Assembly: GCF_051020765.1 (NCBI RefSeq)
Contig: NC_134943.1
Span: forward strand, 6,076,001 to 6,140,000
Direction: 5' to 3'
Length of the DNA: 64,000 bases
Source of the DNA: Lasioglossum baleicum
Lineage: Eukaryota > Arthropoda > Insecta > Hymenoptera > Halictidae
The notes below the pieces were generated by a model that was not told the origin of the DNA, made no database searches, and was given only the letters and a program-made list of their open reading frames with translations. How positions within the stretch are numbered: position 1 is the stretch's first letter; each line of letters begins with the position of its first letter. Below are positions 23,438-38,321 of the stretch, piece by piece. Both the position numbers and the translations under genes were made by a program.

Positions 23438-26400
23438 TTACCGATTATTTTATATTTAGATTGGGCACATTCGATGGAAATGAATTTTTGGGACAACCTA
23501 ATTTTTGGAACATGAAGAATTCAAATATCGCAGGTTCGGATAATTCGAGGCAGTGTTGCAGTTCATATAAATGTTCGACGAGCTAACGTTTTATGCCCGG
23601 ACCAGACCAGATTCAGCTTAGTATAATATGTATTAAAACATTCACTTTACAGTTGTTAATATCCCGGTATACATAAATTTCCTTGGAACCATAGAAATCA
23701 TTGCAAAGTTCCCTGGAAGTTCCAACCGCTCTTGCGGTTGGAATCCAGAAAATTCCAGCAGGGGATTTTTCCACTATTTTCCAGGGATGTAGCCACGAAT
23801 ACGGGGATATCCTTGCATTTATTAATCAAGATTTTCGTGTCCAGCGTTTTAACGTGCCGAACAATGGCTCGGTGGAATGCTAATTACCTCGTTCGTCGGA
23901 GTCGTGCGGGTGAAAGGAGACATTTCAAGACGCGCGGAACGTTGGAGGTTAGCGTTCGAGAGGGCGACCAGGGGACGGGAAGGGGCTGTGATAACAGAGA
24001 GGAACGTCTCCGAGAAGAAAAGGGGGTATGGGCGAGTCTTCTCGTGTATAAAAGGGAACAGCCGCCTCCGCTCCGTCGCGAACGAACGGGAACGGTAGAC
24101 AAAGTTTCGCGGATGTCGCTGGCTCAGGAGTTGATTTTTCTCCCGAACGGAATATTTCACGCTTTGCACAATCTCCGGCATCGGTAGGGAAGATTTCAAG
24201 AGGGTGGAGTGGGGAGCGGTAAGGGGCCGCAACGACCAAGTAATTACATGGCGAGCACTCCCGCGGGAGACTTTTCGAAGGTATAAAAGTGAATAAAGGT
24301 TGGCTGCTCGTTGGACAGAAGGGTCACGAGGGAATCGACACGGTACGGATAGAAGAACATCGTGATTCTGTGGTTGGAACCGTGCCGATGAACACCGCCA
24401 GATAACGAACAAACCGCCATATTTACGGCAACGTGGATCTTGATAAACCCGACGACATTTGAGACAACGAACACCGTTTCAAATTGTTTGATTTGAATTG
24501 TGCTTATGAAAATGGGTACCGCGACGGTCTCAGTGGACAAATGCAAGCAATTAAAAGTATCCCGGCCGTCTGGTTGAGTGTAAAACAAATTGAAGAAGTT
24601 GCTGGAGGTCCGTGGAAACCGGGGAAGCACGTCTCGAGACGTGTTCTTTGAAACTTTCCGAATGGATCATTCGATTGTTCGCCGCGAAGAATTTTCCTTG
24701 CGACGAGATTCATGTAACGCGACCCTCCGCGAATTATGCCACTTTCCCATAATTCCGGGGTACCTACGACCTCGCTGTCACTTTTTATTTGCGACGGAAT
24801 TTTACGGCGTCGTTCGAGAGTAGGTTAACTAGTGAATAATTCCTATCTACGTCGAACTGCTGTCTCCTCGTTTTTCTTTATCTTTTTTTCTTCACGACTT
24901 CCGTGTAATCAACAATCCAACGAGTCCTCGTAAAGCCGACATTTTCTTTTTAATGAATCGCTCATAGTCTTTAACGAGCGCCGGCTATAACCCTCCCCAT
25001 TCTCTGTCCCCTCTCTTTCTTCCTGTCTCTTTCTCTCTCTCTCGTTTTCTTTCAAAGGGAACCAGTTCTCGGCAAACTCGAAGAATGCATCCTTTTACAC
25101 CGAAGTTGCGAGCTACATTGTTACAGCCCCGGCTGTTGCTTCGAATTAATTTAAATACTCCGGAGCGAATGTAGCTCGCGAGCAGGTCGTGAGAAATGCG
25201 TACGGTGCTAGAATAGGTAATGTGTAATGGAACGTGTAACTAGCTATACTGCGTCCTTTTGCTGGAAAGTTCCGAGTGTGATTCTGCAAATCGCTTCGGG
25301 GTCGGATTTCGAAGAAGGTTGCCCGTAATGAATTTGTCGAGGCATAAATTTTGTTGTTTTTCGTGGTGGTAACACTTGTTTGCAGTGATTAGAATAAATG
25401 GGGTACTTGATATATTTTATTGATGCATTGGCCAAATATTTATTGCGTTGTTTAATCCTTTTTATGCTTAATTTTAGCTGTGAATTGGTAATCGTCAAAA
25501 TGTTGCGGTATTAAAGTAATTGATCTGGTCATCCCACAAATAATGAGAATTTTCTTCCGCATTTTTGGGAGATGAAATACAATCACATAAACACAGCCAT
25601 TACTATTTTATATATGTACATCTCCCCTAAAACGGTCAATGTATGAAGAATTGTGGAAGATGGAAAGTGGAAGCAATTCTGTCTAACAGAGCAAAAACTC
25701 AATCAAATTCCACTGAATCTCTTGCCACACTCGGATCGAGAGAAGCACACATGTTTCAGACAGTGAAAATACATTTTCCAGACCTGTAGAAAGCGGAGTT
25801 TCCGTTTTGAACAAGACGGGAGTTCATTACAGTAATATTTCCTCAAAGAAATTGCCCTTTTGAAAGAACGAAGGCGCCGACGCCGAAATTAATTAACAGA
25901 AATGTACTTGGAAAACTTCAAACAGCAATATCTCGGAGTAAAAAACTTACCTGAGTGAACAGCAAGGGAACAGTAACTGCAAAAGATATTTTCCACTGTA
26001 CATGGTAAACGTTTACGGAAAAATAATTAAATTAAGCGATGGGAAGAATTAAACAAGCTTGGCGAACGATCTTTACACGTAGTGGACAAGCTCGAGAAAA
26101 ATTACCTACTTTTCTAAGTAATAAATTCAGGAAATGAAAGCGTAAATAGTTTACAGTAAGATTTACCGAATCGTAGCTCCCCTATCACCTGACAAACAAA
26201 AAATCCGATATCCTCGTAATAGGAGTATCCAGGAACAACGGGGTGATCCCTGCAGATCCTCAATCCTTGGAGGAAGAGGATCCTCCCTAAACCCTTCGAT
26301 CGAACATCCCCGTGGTCTACGAAAATTTGAATCCGCAGAGATCGATCGCAAACCTGCGGTGAACGCGTGGGTGGCACGTGTAAACCAGCTTCTCGATGTC

Positions 26401-29400
26401 TATGAAATTAAGCATGACAGAGCATTGTCCCTTCAGGAATCCTGCCACCATAATCTCATTAGTACTCCCATTACCACATTTTTGTTCCAACACTTCGTTC
26501 TCTGAAAAATACATTTAAACAAATATTTCACCAAAAAGAAATTAAGGCAGCTCAATTCTAAATCAGATTTTAAAAACTCAGTGTAAATCTTTCGAACTAA
26601 TCGCCAAAAATGCGAATCTACTATGTTTAGCATCCATTATATTTAATTAGCACACGCCGACGACCGCAGAAAAATCGGCAGTGTCAAAGAAGCCGATCGA
26701 TCGTTGAGGGAAACACGGATCTCCCGAAAAAGGGAAACCGGAGGCAAACAAAGAGGGGAAAAAGGTGTTTCAATCTGACCGCAAAATCTCGGATAAAACC
26801 GGGGATCCCGGAGGAGCTTTTTCCGAGGTCGACGTCTGCTCGGACATTTTCTCCCTTCCTTTCCTATCCTCCTAAACCACCCGCGTAGCAAAAGAGGTTC
26901 GCGTCGCCATTCACTTGAACAAAGGTGCTTCTTTAATTGTAGCCGGGGATAAAGCTGCTGCTCGTCAACGGAGGCGAGGTTTTTCGCGATTTTCACGGAA
27001 AACGCAGGGGTGGAATCCGCTCCCGTTATTCGGGGGTCCTTTTATTCGAACCAATCACTGCTAAACCTCGTATACAGAGTGTAGATGTGTTGAGGAGTTA
27101 TTAACAAAGAATATGGTCCAATGAGAACGCGGCTGCAGCGGACGAATCCCGGCTCGGTGATAGGTCTTATCGTGCGTGGCGTTGGCAATGGCAAGAGCGA
27201 TAGGTGAGAATAGTTAATGAGCTGCTATTATCCGAATGGTTTTGTAACGGTACCTGTTCGGATAAACGAGGTTCTACGGTGCAAGGGGGTGACCTAAATC
27301 GACGCGTATGCTTATCATTTGTTCGACAGCTGTACCCCTACCTCCGCAGAAGCCCCTCAACCTGTTTCGGAAATCTGTCTAACCACGCGACGCCGATTCC
27401 CAATGGCGCAGCGGGCCGACAACGCGGAAACGGCCGTCGGCGCATCGATGATCGCTCCCGACAGACATATCCGTGGAAATTTATGACCACCAGACACACC
27501 GAAAACGGATACCTCAAACCCTACCACGCACCCCGGGCCAATGCCAATTCCAGTCGAAATTGAATTGTCTTTTCGGAAAACTAGTATTTCCCAGCGAGCC
27601 TCGGAGACAAGCGCGACTCGTTACGTTACGGATTTCTGCCACCGATACTCGATACTGGCTGCGAAATGCATTTGAACACCAGATTTGCAGATGAACACCA
27701 GCGATCAAATGCTGTTGAAAGAACTAAAGAAGTGAGAAGAGGAACTTTCTGCCACATTTCTGACTGTTCTCCTTATTTGCAATTACCAAATCATCCCCTG
27801 AAACACACCCCATCAAAAACAAACGGAAAACTTCTAGATAAATCGAGTACGACCACGGAAAATATCAGTTTGGCAGGGACATCAAGAATAGTAAGCGTCG
27901 CCGTAATGTCTCGAACTAGAGCTCGAAGAGAAACGATCATGGTTCGGCGATTAATTAAATCGACGCAGCAAAGTGCACGGCTTTATTCGGGCTCCAGGAA
28001 TATCGCGTAATGGGACGTTCGGTCGGAAGGGGTTCGCCATTTTTGATAATGACGGCGTCGGACATTGCCAAAAATGCAAATCGGCCGTCACTGGGACAAT
28101 TTACGCGGTCGCCACGACACGTTGCGTAACGTCCTCTAAGCGCTGCTTATTTGTAATATCCGTGATAAAGATGTCTTCGTTACGAGGATCCAGAGCCCCT
28201 CAGTGCTTCGTTGGATCGACGATCGAATTTATTCGGGGAATTCCCCGTGGTACCGGGCGGTGATCCAACCCCGGCTTCTGGCGAATCCCATTTGCCGGGG
28301 TTTTTACGGGCCGCGATGCAGGCTAAAGGCTTTCCTGAATTTTTACGAATGGCCAGATTTCTCTGATACACGTATTCCTTTGGCCCGGCGAATATTCCTG
28401 AATGGAAATCGCGCCGATCTTAACGATAAATTTACGTCCTTCTTTGGCGGCCATTTTATCTGTCCACCACGTCATCGGCGCGTAAAAAGCCGTGAGCATT
28501 TTCATTTACAGTTTCGGTACTTTTACTAGGAATTTTTATTGCAAACTTTTTAATGGAATTTTTAACGTTGTTTTAGCAGCAGAGGTCGTTGGCAACGAGG
28601 TATAATGTTTAACTAACTGAATGATTGTGAAAAATAGAATTGAAAATTTTTTTAGTCTACAAATGCATAATATTGAAGTTCTAGCGATCATAATTACATA
28701 ACATAAAAAAGGATGATCCATCGAAATCTCATTCCATTCAAGGTCAGGTGGATCAATGTCTGGTTCAGAGGGTTTCCGTCGACCTTAGCCCGCTTCGAAA
28801 TCCGGACGCGCTCAATGTTCCATAATCTGTCGGTAAATACGCGCCTTTGTGAAAAACAGGAAACACGTGAATACGCCCAAAGCCGATTTAATCTTGAATG
28901 TCTCTTCAGCCCGGCCGTAGGATCCTCGAAAGCGAAACTCGGTTGTGCTACTTGCTCTACTCTGCTCGCAGAAGCGTCTTCCAACTCGAACTTAACAGAA
29001 ATAACCGTGTTACATTATATCATCTTCTGCATTAAAATTTATTCGGAAGTCTCACATCATAACGGATAATCTACTGATTCATTAGAATACACAAAAGTCG
29101 CAGGAAAATATTTGACGAAGTTTAATATGTACGCTGAAGTATGTATATTCTATTCTATTTCTCTACTAATATTAACTGCAAGACAAATTCCATAACAATG
29201 TTCAAGCTCTGCGTTTAAGAAACTTCCTCGTATCGATTCCGAACAATTCTAAGTCCTGATTAGCAACTATAGTGTGCGAATCCCCTTTCGATTCGCGCGA
29301 TTCCGATTCTCGCGTGTACGGATCCCTGACGAGTAATCAGACGGGGATCCATAGTTCGACGCGCATTAATTAGCACTTTGCATCGGATTAACAGTCGCCG

Positions 29401-30041
29401 ACCTATATTGTTTCGGTTTTAATCAGCGTGACGAGGCGATCGGTAACGAGGGCTAGTTTCCCGGAACTCCTTCGGCTCCGTTCCCAACGCGGTTTACGAC
29501 CGGCTTTACATCATTCCTATTCACAGCCGAGCTAAGAAATTCCCGGCGACGTAATTTCGGAGAGTGTAATTGCTCAGCCGAGCGGAGCCGAGCAGAGCAG
29601 AGTAAAGCAGAGCAGTGCCGAGCAGATCTCGGTGCGAAAATCAAACGTGTTTCCGTCAGCTCGTCACGTTCCGATCGTAAACTCTGCCGACGGTTCCCGC
29701 TTAAATGGAACTTAAAAATCGACGGCGCCGACATAGCCGCTTGAACTTCACGAAAATCGTATTTGCGAGATCGCTGGAAGGTGTGCTGAAGTGGATTCAC
29801 TCGTAGATTATCTGTAATAACAGGTATGGTGTGGTTTATGGTCGCGAAAGTTGCTGCGATTGCAGTGGAAAGCGTTTTTCGGCGTGAGAGGTTCCGTTCA
29901 AAATTTAACGGGACATAGAGTGCACTGTTTTAGAGAGGGTTTACGTTATCGTTTTGGTCATCGCGAATCTGTTCGTGAAGTACGAAATTTTCAACTTCAC
30001 AATTCGTGTCGAAAGTAGACATTTACAACGGTATAAAAAAA
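23438..30041. other. No gene recognised
   Basis: Long frames at 23732-24412 on both strands overlap each other and are Arg-rich, so they look like chance frames. No transposon ends were seen. Confidence 0.5.
29574..29626. repeat. GAGCA/GCCGAGCA minisatellite
   Basis: Imperfect reiteration of GAGCAGAGCAGAGTAAAGCA, bounded by GCCGAGC copies at both sides. Confidence 0.65.
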
Positions 30042-30480
30042 TGGTTTGACTGCCTTTCTCCTACGAATTATGATGTATTTGGTATGTAATCAAGTACATT
30101 TATACTCCGCGCGGATGCAGATCGAAGTTTCGAACCTCCTATAGGATCAATAGTTGAGAAGCTATGGTCACTTAAAGTTGAGCATATTTCAAGTTTCTTG
30201 ACAGATATGGGCGGCACCATATTGGTTTGTAGCGATAGTCGCACGCAGCTTACTAAGTTGGTTAGGATTAGGTCAAGGGCGGCGGCAAGGTAAGCGGCTC
30301 GCGGACGTCACTACAAACCAATATGGCGGCGCCCTAACCTGTCAAAAATGCTCAATTTTAAGAGACCATAGCTCCTCAGCTATTGATCCTAGAGGATCGA
30401 AACTTCGATCTGCATCCGCGCCGGGTACAAATCTACTGGATTACGTACTCAACACATCATAATTTGTAGAAGGAAGGTAC
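30042..30480. mobile_element. Foldback element
   Basis: Two arms of about 200 bp meet near 30270. Shared blocks, in inverted order, include GCGGATGCAGATCGAAGTTT (30113 and 30400), ACCATATTGGTTTGTAG (30217, with mismatch at 30302) and GAATTATGATGT (30065). The centre holds GGTCAAGGGCGGCGGCAAGG. No clear target duplication was seen and no protein is encoded. Confidence 0.7.
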
Positions 30481-33314
30481 TAATTTTGAGTCCGGTAAAG
30501 TAAAGTTTACCAAATTGTTTTTTACCAAATGCACAGCTAAAAATTCTGAACTGCTGTATCGTCAGTGCAGACGAGGATCATGCGTGCAGAAAACGCGAAC
30601 GAAGAGGGTCTGCAAATGGTAGCCGAGTAGAAAGAAAAAGGAAGGACAGTAGACTCTGTTTCTAATTTCTTGATCGAGATCCACCGGTGTCTCGACGCAG
30701 CAGTCAAAGCGTTTTAATGGCGGAGATAAACCTGACGCTGCTGCTCAGCCGTTGCTTTTCTTTTTCGCTGGGGGTTTTCATGAGAAAGCAGGCTTCTTCT
30801 TCGCGCAAATAGATACTCGGCCCAAAGGAAATTAGCCGGACAAAGGGAGGAGCCGCTCCACTTCCGAGCGAACCCTCTCTATGGAACAATGAACTTGAAT
30901 CACGGTAATTGCATTCTTTCCTCGCCACTGCGGTGGCCATTACGTCGAATTTCGTCCGTTTCATTCGACAGTCCGGAATTTTGCTTAAATATACCGGCGA
31001 AACGAAAAAACAGTTATTCAATAAGCTTGCGGAAACGCGAGTGGCGGCTTTGAATTGCTACACAACCGTTTCGTTCCAAGGACACGCGTTTCTGACTGGC
31101 ACCATTTTATTCGCATGCATTTATGGTAAATAGACTGCGAAACTTTATGCAGAAGTTTTCCAAGTCCATTGTAAAGAACACTTGAAAATTTATTTCCCTT
31201 TTTAATCATTTTAACAAGCCGATTCAATAAGTAAAATATTTATGGGTAATATGACGGTAAAAAATTGCTGATCGCCGAGTGTCCAAATTGTGTTAAAATG
31301 AAATTTCCCGTAGTTTCTGTACACACTTTTCCTCTCGTTAATACGCTCTTTGTGAAGGATATTTTCGGTTAATACATAAATAAAATTAATGGCAAAGCGT
31401 TTATGAAAATTGAGAGACGCGAGCGAGTTGCTCAAAGAGTCCGAGATCCGCACAAAGCGTGCGCCATATGAATTGTTAATGAATAAATTCTGGATTTCCG
31501 CAGTCATTTACAGAGGATGGAAGCTGGATTAAACACGATGGAACTTTAATAATCTTTTGCAGAGAGTATTTTCTGTATTCTTTACAGAACGAAACCGTTT
31601 GTGTTTCAGTTTTCTCCTGGAGACGAATTACTTGTTAAAAATGTATATTAGCGTAAACAACCACGGCTTGCTTTTATTTATTTTAGAACTGTTTGAAGAT
31701 TTTTGCACGCTATAAGTGCAAAACATTCCCATGATTTCAGTTAAGTTGACTCTGGATTTGCTGAGGTGTTCGCCGATTTCTGAACGGTCTCGGGAAACGA
31801 GGTTCTCGTTTCCGTTCGCCTAATTGACGAACAGTCAGACTAACGCTGACAGAATCTTGCAAACTATATCTTTCGCTTTTTTTCCTGCTCGAAGTCCCCT
31901 TTGTGTTCGCTGCTCGTATAAATAGTTTGGCGACGGTTCTTTCTTTCCCCACATTAAGACACTCGACGAGCAAATCCGATTTTCCAGGGACAGGTGAGAG
32001 TTTCTTCGAGGAAGAGAAGGATCCTCGTCCTTGAGGCATCCTCGACACCCAGTCGTGTCGTGTCGACTCACTTTGGAACACGAGATACCTGTCCTCTTGG
32101 AATTTCAGCACGTCACGTGGACCGCTTCGAAAGCTATGAAAATATTTGAGCGGAGCCGAACGAGAAACCTATTTTCCACGAACTTCTTCCTCACGGTGAA
32201 AAATCGCATTCCCGGTGGAATGGATTTTTACATCGTGTAATAACCGAGATTATTGCTCGTGGTTGTTGAACCATTACAACGATTGCTAAAAACGAAAAAT
32301 GATAAAAGTGATTTGCGATTTGTGGATTTCATTGTTTGTTTAAAAACCTTGAGAGTTGAGTCGCAGTCCAGGATCACTGTGGATGTGCACTGAGGAGGTT
32401 TTATAGTTATCCAGCACGATTTTATGGCTCGATCGAGGTTCCTGGTATGGATCATTTAGATCATATCCCAGGGTGCCTCAGAGAGTGGCAGATGTATATA
32501 TTCCGGGCCGTAAAAGTAGCACCGTATTACATTTGCCGTAAAAAGAAACGTCGGAGATAGTGGTAGGTAGTCATCTGGATCATTTCATCGCTGGATCCTG
32601 CGTATCGAACCTCCGACCTCTTTGAAAGTTCTGAGGAAAGTCGCTGCATAGTAATATATAAGACGCAAATGGTCACAGAGTCGAGAAAACCTGTAGAAAG
32701 CACAATATGTTACAACAAATGTTGGAAAGATTGTTATCAAACGTGGCAACATTTGAAAGAATTTCTTTGACAGTGACGCCGACTCGTACAATTAGTCACG
32801 TCGAATTCCGCACGCAGAATGTCGACGGAACTGGAATAAAATTACAAATCGATGTAAGGGTTGGCCAGCAAGTCCCCTGACATCGCGTCCTGCGTCGTTC
32901 TCATTAATGAACACCGCCCGCGGCCATTTCTGCGGAAATTAACGAGGCCGTGCAGCAGCCCTGGCTGTCTTTTGCCAATAACTCGAGACCGTCAACTCGT
33001 ATTTCGTTCGATTTCAAAGCGGGCCAATGTATCCGGTTCGGAACACAAGCCCGCGTCCGTGTCCAGCCGCCTCGTTATTTCTAAATACCGATTAACGAGG
33101 ACCGGAAACCCTGGCCGTTCTTCTGACGGAGGACGTGTCGGATTACCACCGCCGCCGGAGGAAGGATTGCGCTAATTATACTTGTAATTAGCGGCTCAGA
33201 CGCGAACGAGGACACCGTTTTCCCATCGGCTACTCTCCGCGGGAATCCGTATTGAAGCGGCGGACTGGCTCGCCAGCGAATCAAATGCTGGCGAGGCCGG
33301 CTTAAAAAAGAGGA

Positions 33315-33354
<40 letters not shown>

Positions 33355-36300
33355 TAGGAAAAAGTGTTGAATTTCGCATGACGCCGCTCTTTGACGAGCA
33401 CGTTGACGCGACGTTCGTTCGATGCCGGCGAGACGGAACGTACATCGGGCTCAATGTCACTGGGTTTCATTGAAATATCGCCACGAGGATTTTGGTCGAC
33501 GTTGCTGGAGGAATAACCAAGCCCATTTCAAATGAATTAGCTTTGATCCGATAAAGGTAGGACAACGTCTGTGCGAAATGTTATTACTACAATTAAATAG
33601 AACTTCATTTCAATATAAAGGGAATTGAGAAGAAGAAGAAGATCGTTGCATCCTGTATGCTATCGACATGCATCGTATCGGTCTCCAACCGGTTGAAACC
33701 CATCTCGTCGATTTACAGGCTGCGAGAAAGATTGATGAGTGGTTTCGGCGTACTATAATCGTGTGCCCCTCCCCCTTATTCTCACCCGCGCAACACGCGG
33801 CTCCTGGTAACAGGCATAATAGGCATAATTGAATAGACCGTGCGCACATAATTATTCTCGCAGTACACTAGGCCGCGATTACGACGCAAAACGCACATTA
33901 TGCGGTGCACCGTATAGAAACCTGTCCTCTCGCTTTGCCAAACCTCCCCGTTCCTTCCATATATACATGTACACACATGTACGCCGCGATACAGGGAATA
34001 GTTGAGCCGCGCAATTTATCAACTGACCCATTTCCCAAAGTCACGCCGAAAGATCGGAATACCCGGGCGAGAGAGAGAGCGTTTCGATTGTTTCCGGCCT
34101 GGAGCCGCCGCGTGGCTCAGATTCCTCGCTCAACTATTACGCATTCCGCTGCATCTGACCCTTGATGACACCCCCGTGCCACCCCCTTCGACGATCTTCC
34201 AACAATTAAAAGATTCGCACTTGACTGAGTCAGAATTATTAACCGACGTCTTTCGTCAAAAAATATTTTCGCTGGCTAAAATTAACATGAATTGGAAGAT
34301 TAGAGTTCCGCCGTTACAACGATCGTTAAAAACTTGATCTACGATTTTTTTTCACCATTTCATTGATGTCTGACTAGAAAGTCTACCGTCACCAAAACAT
34401 GTTCGACTACGGAAGGTATTCGTTTTTCTGGACAGGGTTTTATACCGTTGTACAGTGGTTCGGCGTTGATATATTGAGCCACTGATAAGGATTGCAGGCT
34501 GGTCGAGCGAAAAATCTTGAAGATCTATCCGCTGGTCGCAATCGCGCTCGCGAGGCGCATCCTCGAGCAATTAATCACGAAACCGACGCTCGCTCGTGTC
34601 GGGAATTTACGACGGTAGCGCACCTGTTCGTTAGTCGCTAGCCAATTATACACGCGCGCCCCGTTCCCGTGGAAAACGATAAAGCATACACCGCCGCCGT
34701 GCACGAAATAATAGTATTTACGCGCAATTACGCTCTGCCTGCTCGCAATTATTTCTATGAACAACACAGCCGCGTGGAGCGCACCGGGGGGCACCGTACT
34801 CAAGAGCCGGCAAATAATTGTGCAACACGTATTTATTATACAAACACTAACGGGCCAATGGATCGAAATTGCTCGCCGATCCGCCGTGAAATCGCGCAAC
34901 CCCGTGACGAGCTAACACTCCTGAATCGAATTGTACGTCGACCAATTAGAAATGCGCCGGCCTTTAAACTCTGATGAATTTTACGAGCTTGAGGAGAGTC
35001 CTGTGCCTAGTCGGTTGCGCTTTGAGTCGGAATTGAGGAATAAAAATCGTCCGCTTTAATCTGCTGTTGTTTATTCTAATTGGGACTTTGAAGCTGCTTA
35101 AAATTGTGTTGAATAAGAAAGAATTACTGTTAGATCCACTTTGTTTACTCAATCATTCTTCTAATTTGTTTCCATCGTCTTTTAATAATTGTCAAGGTAT
35201 AAACAAAATCCTTGTCGTTATGAAGATCGATATGAAGAAAATTCGTATGGGATAAAGAGAGATTATTTTAGAAAAATTATTTTTACCGAGCTCGTCAGCT
35301 TATATGGCTCGATGGAACGATCGATTCGATATCCAAAGAAGAATTGCAGCTTTGCAAGGATCCCAGTGTTTCCCCATGGATGTATAAGGGAATCGAAACG
35401 TGACCGTTGGACACGGTGACCTCTCACGGATGGTCTATCCGAGTGTAATGATCCGTGACTGTGGAACTAACCGTGGATGTTTGCACTGGAGACCTCCCTA
35501 ACCGACTGTATGCTTATCCCTGCCGAGAACGGATACTCGGGGTCGCTCTGTCGAATTTTTACGAGGCACTGCATGCTTCCTGCGACTTAATGATCCTCGT
35601 TTCGCTTGGCTCCGGAGGCGATTTCTGTTCGCAGATTTTACAAGCAACATATATACATACATATATAGAGAGTGCTGGTCGACGCGTAATTCTCGGGGCG
35701 AGTGCATTTCTGCTATTATTCGTCGAAGGCGTGCCATCCACTGAGCACTGAATTAATTAATGTAATACGTTCGCGTGATTAAAAGGTCGAATAGAGTCCG
35801 CTATGTCGACCCCTATTGTCGACGCAAACCATGATAATAACGTTAACTCGTTGAGAGCGTCCGCCGTTATTTCTGATTCCCGAGCACAATGGTCTCGTAA
35901 CATCATTCTTCTTGTTAATGTCCGGCCCGACCTGCGTTTCCGGCTTGTAATCACCCTTCGTTTCCGTATAATAAACGCATGTCCTATCGCGCTACACCGT
36001 TAAATATGGCTACTTATTACATTCTAACAGACGGAACATCTTTGTGCGAAACCAACATTTTCTGCTTTCCTGCGAGATTGCTTCTTAAAAATTTCTATCT
36101 TTAACCCGTTGCACTGCGAGTTACAACTTCTTCAGAGACTACAACAACTAGAACTAGAACTACTTTCTTCGTCCATATTTCTGGATATTTGCTCTAATGG
36201 TCAAATATCGATAACGGTGAAAGAGAATTTTATTTCTCAACTTCGCAGTAACGAATAGCATGCATATCCAGTAGATTGTGGCTGAAATTTTTATTACGAG

Positions 36301-37863
36301 AAACACACATATAGTGTTCACAGTATTACCTTTAAACTTTCCACTGTTTTAAACCGCAGTTACCCATTTTTGTCACAAATGCGTAAAACCCTCAGTCCGA
36401 TTATCACTGTTCTGATAACTCGACCTTTTGCAACTGGAGCTGGGGTTTCTCTTTTGTTACTGTTCGGAAAGCATTGACATTTTTATTCATTATTTGAAAC
36501 ACAATTGAATGAACGAAAAAAAATTCAGCAACATTTTATTACGAAATGAAAAACAAGTGAATCGTTCGGTGTTCTAGTAAAACGAAATTTCCGCTCTGGG
36601 CGAAACATGTACAATAATAGACAATTTTGGCTGAAAAGCGGGGCAGATATTTTTCGTTCAGCATTGTGACATGCGGAGTGACACGCGCTATTGATGGCAA
36701 ACAATTTTTGTGTAATTTCACTCGGAACGAATCTCTACATTGCTGCATCTCCACCTTGTAAAAAACTCATCTAAAAATTACTTCGATTTCCTAAAATCAA
36801 TTTCTAAAAAACCACAATATAGAATACGAAATTATTCAGCTCCGGCTGTAGACAGAGACGTTATTATCTGCCACAGAGCTGCAGGAAGTTTCTTTCGACG
36901 GTTCTCTTGAATATTTGACAGAGTTAAAAATGGAAGCGTCCATATAAGATCATTTTTTAGCGTAATAATTCACAGGGTCATGAGATCTCGCAGACGTTAA
37001 ACGTCTGATCGTTATTAAATGCCATGAAAGTTTGACTAGGCAGAATTAGAACGATCCTGTAATCATTCTAGAAAATCGAGCAGATTTCTCAGTGTACAGC
37101 GTGGCAGTATCTGCTAGTATAACGCGAGGATGATATAGCAGTCGAAGTGTTAAAGGAGTTCACAAAATTAGTGCTCGAGTAGAGCTGAAGTCTGCAAAGG
37201 GGATGGGCTCTCATCAACGACTTTGAACAAGCCATTCACTTTGTCTCAGCTACGTTGAAGAAGACCACGGAATTCCTTGCCTAGCTCTTTCGTCGGATAT
37301 TCTCGATCTCACTGGGCTCCACTATGTTCTTACCAGCCACTGTGCTGCAACTTAAACTTGCTGCGTTAACTTGCTCTCTGCTAATGGCAGTCGAAGGGCA
37401 CCGTTGATACTGAGACAGAGAGGCTACGAAATGGAGACGACAGAGCAGAATCATTTTCCAAATTAGTTTTCTCAATTTTAACGCTGGAACTACTTAGCAC
37501 TGAATACGACTGATGAATTGCTTTAGAGCAGGCATGCCAAACTCTTTTACCACCAAGGGAAGAAAAAAGCAGACTCGAAATAAAAAGGAAACACATTTCT
37601 TTTTATTACATTACTGTTACGCATAGAAAATAACACACGCACACATGTTGTTTTTTCAAGTTTACTTTATTTTTGTTTTCGAAGAAACTTGGCGAAGAAC
37701 ATAGCTGAAATAGGCCTAATTGCACACAACATATTGAGAAATCGGTCGACAGATAAATAATTGTAGAAATGCGAAATCACAACATCCATTATATATTTTT
37801 GTTTCAATACGGAATCATACTGCATTTTGATTAATTATCTTGTACTTCAAATACATCCTTCTG
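30481..37863. other. No gene recognised
   Basis: Mixed composition, becoming AT-rich after 36000. Only the GA microsatellite at 33323 was identified. Confidence 0.5.
33323..33351. repeat. (GA)n microsatellite
   Basis: About fourteen uninterrupted GA units after a short CA run. Confidence 0.9.
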
Positions 37864-38321
37864 CAAGTCAATTCACCTTTCTGTAAATCAATTTAACCCT
37901 TTTGCAAATCTAATTCAAATAAAGTCTTTTTTAAGTAAGTTTTTGCAAAAAATCAGATTAAATGTAAATTAATCGTTAAGATATTCAAAATTTTATTTAC
38001 TGCAAATATGTACATCAAATACTTATTTAAAAGTAATTACCAATTCAATAACTTTGTAATGTACGAAACTGTGTGAAGATATGTATATTCATTGTAGCCA
38101 AAGTACATTTTTATTGAAGCGTATTGAGCATTGAGTCTTCCCTCACAGCAATGGCACCGTTCACATGTGTCTAAATAAATTTATAATTTAATCGAAATAA
38201 ATAAATAAATAATTATAAATGTTCTTAATGGGTAAAATTTATTTTCGTAAGGTTGAATTTAATTTGCAAAAGGGTGAAATTGATTTACAAGAAAGGTTAA
38301 ATTGACTTGCAAAAGGGTGAA
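37864..38321. repeat. Inverted pair of 24-bp minisatellite triplets
   Basis: The left arm (37864-37919) has three units of the form TGCAARTCAATTYAMCCTTT with a period near 24 bp. The right arm (about 38250-38321) has three units in inverted orientation. About 330 bp of AT-rich sequence separates them. Confidence 0.65.

Noticed and set aside
23849..24412. 187-residue minus-strand frame
   Set aside because: Arg- and Ser-rich, overlaps several other frames, no recognisable motif.
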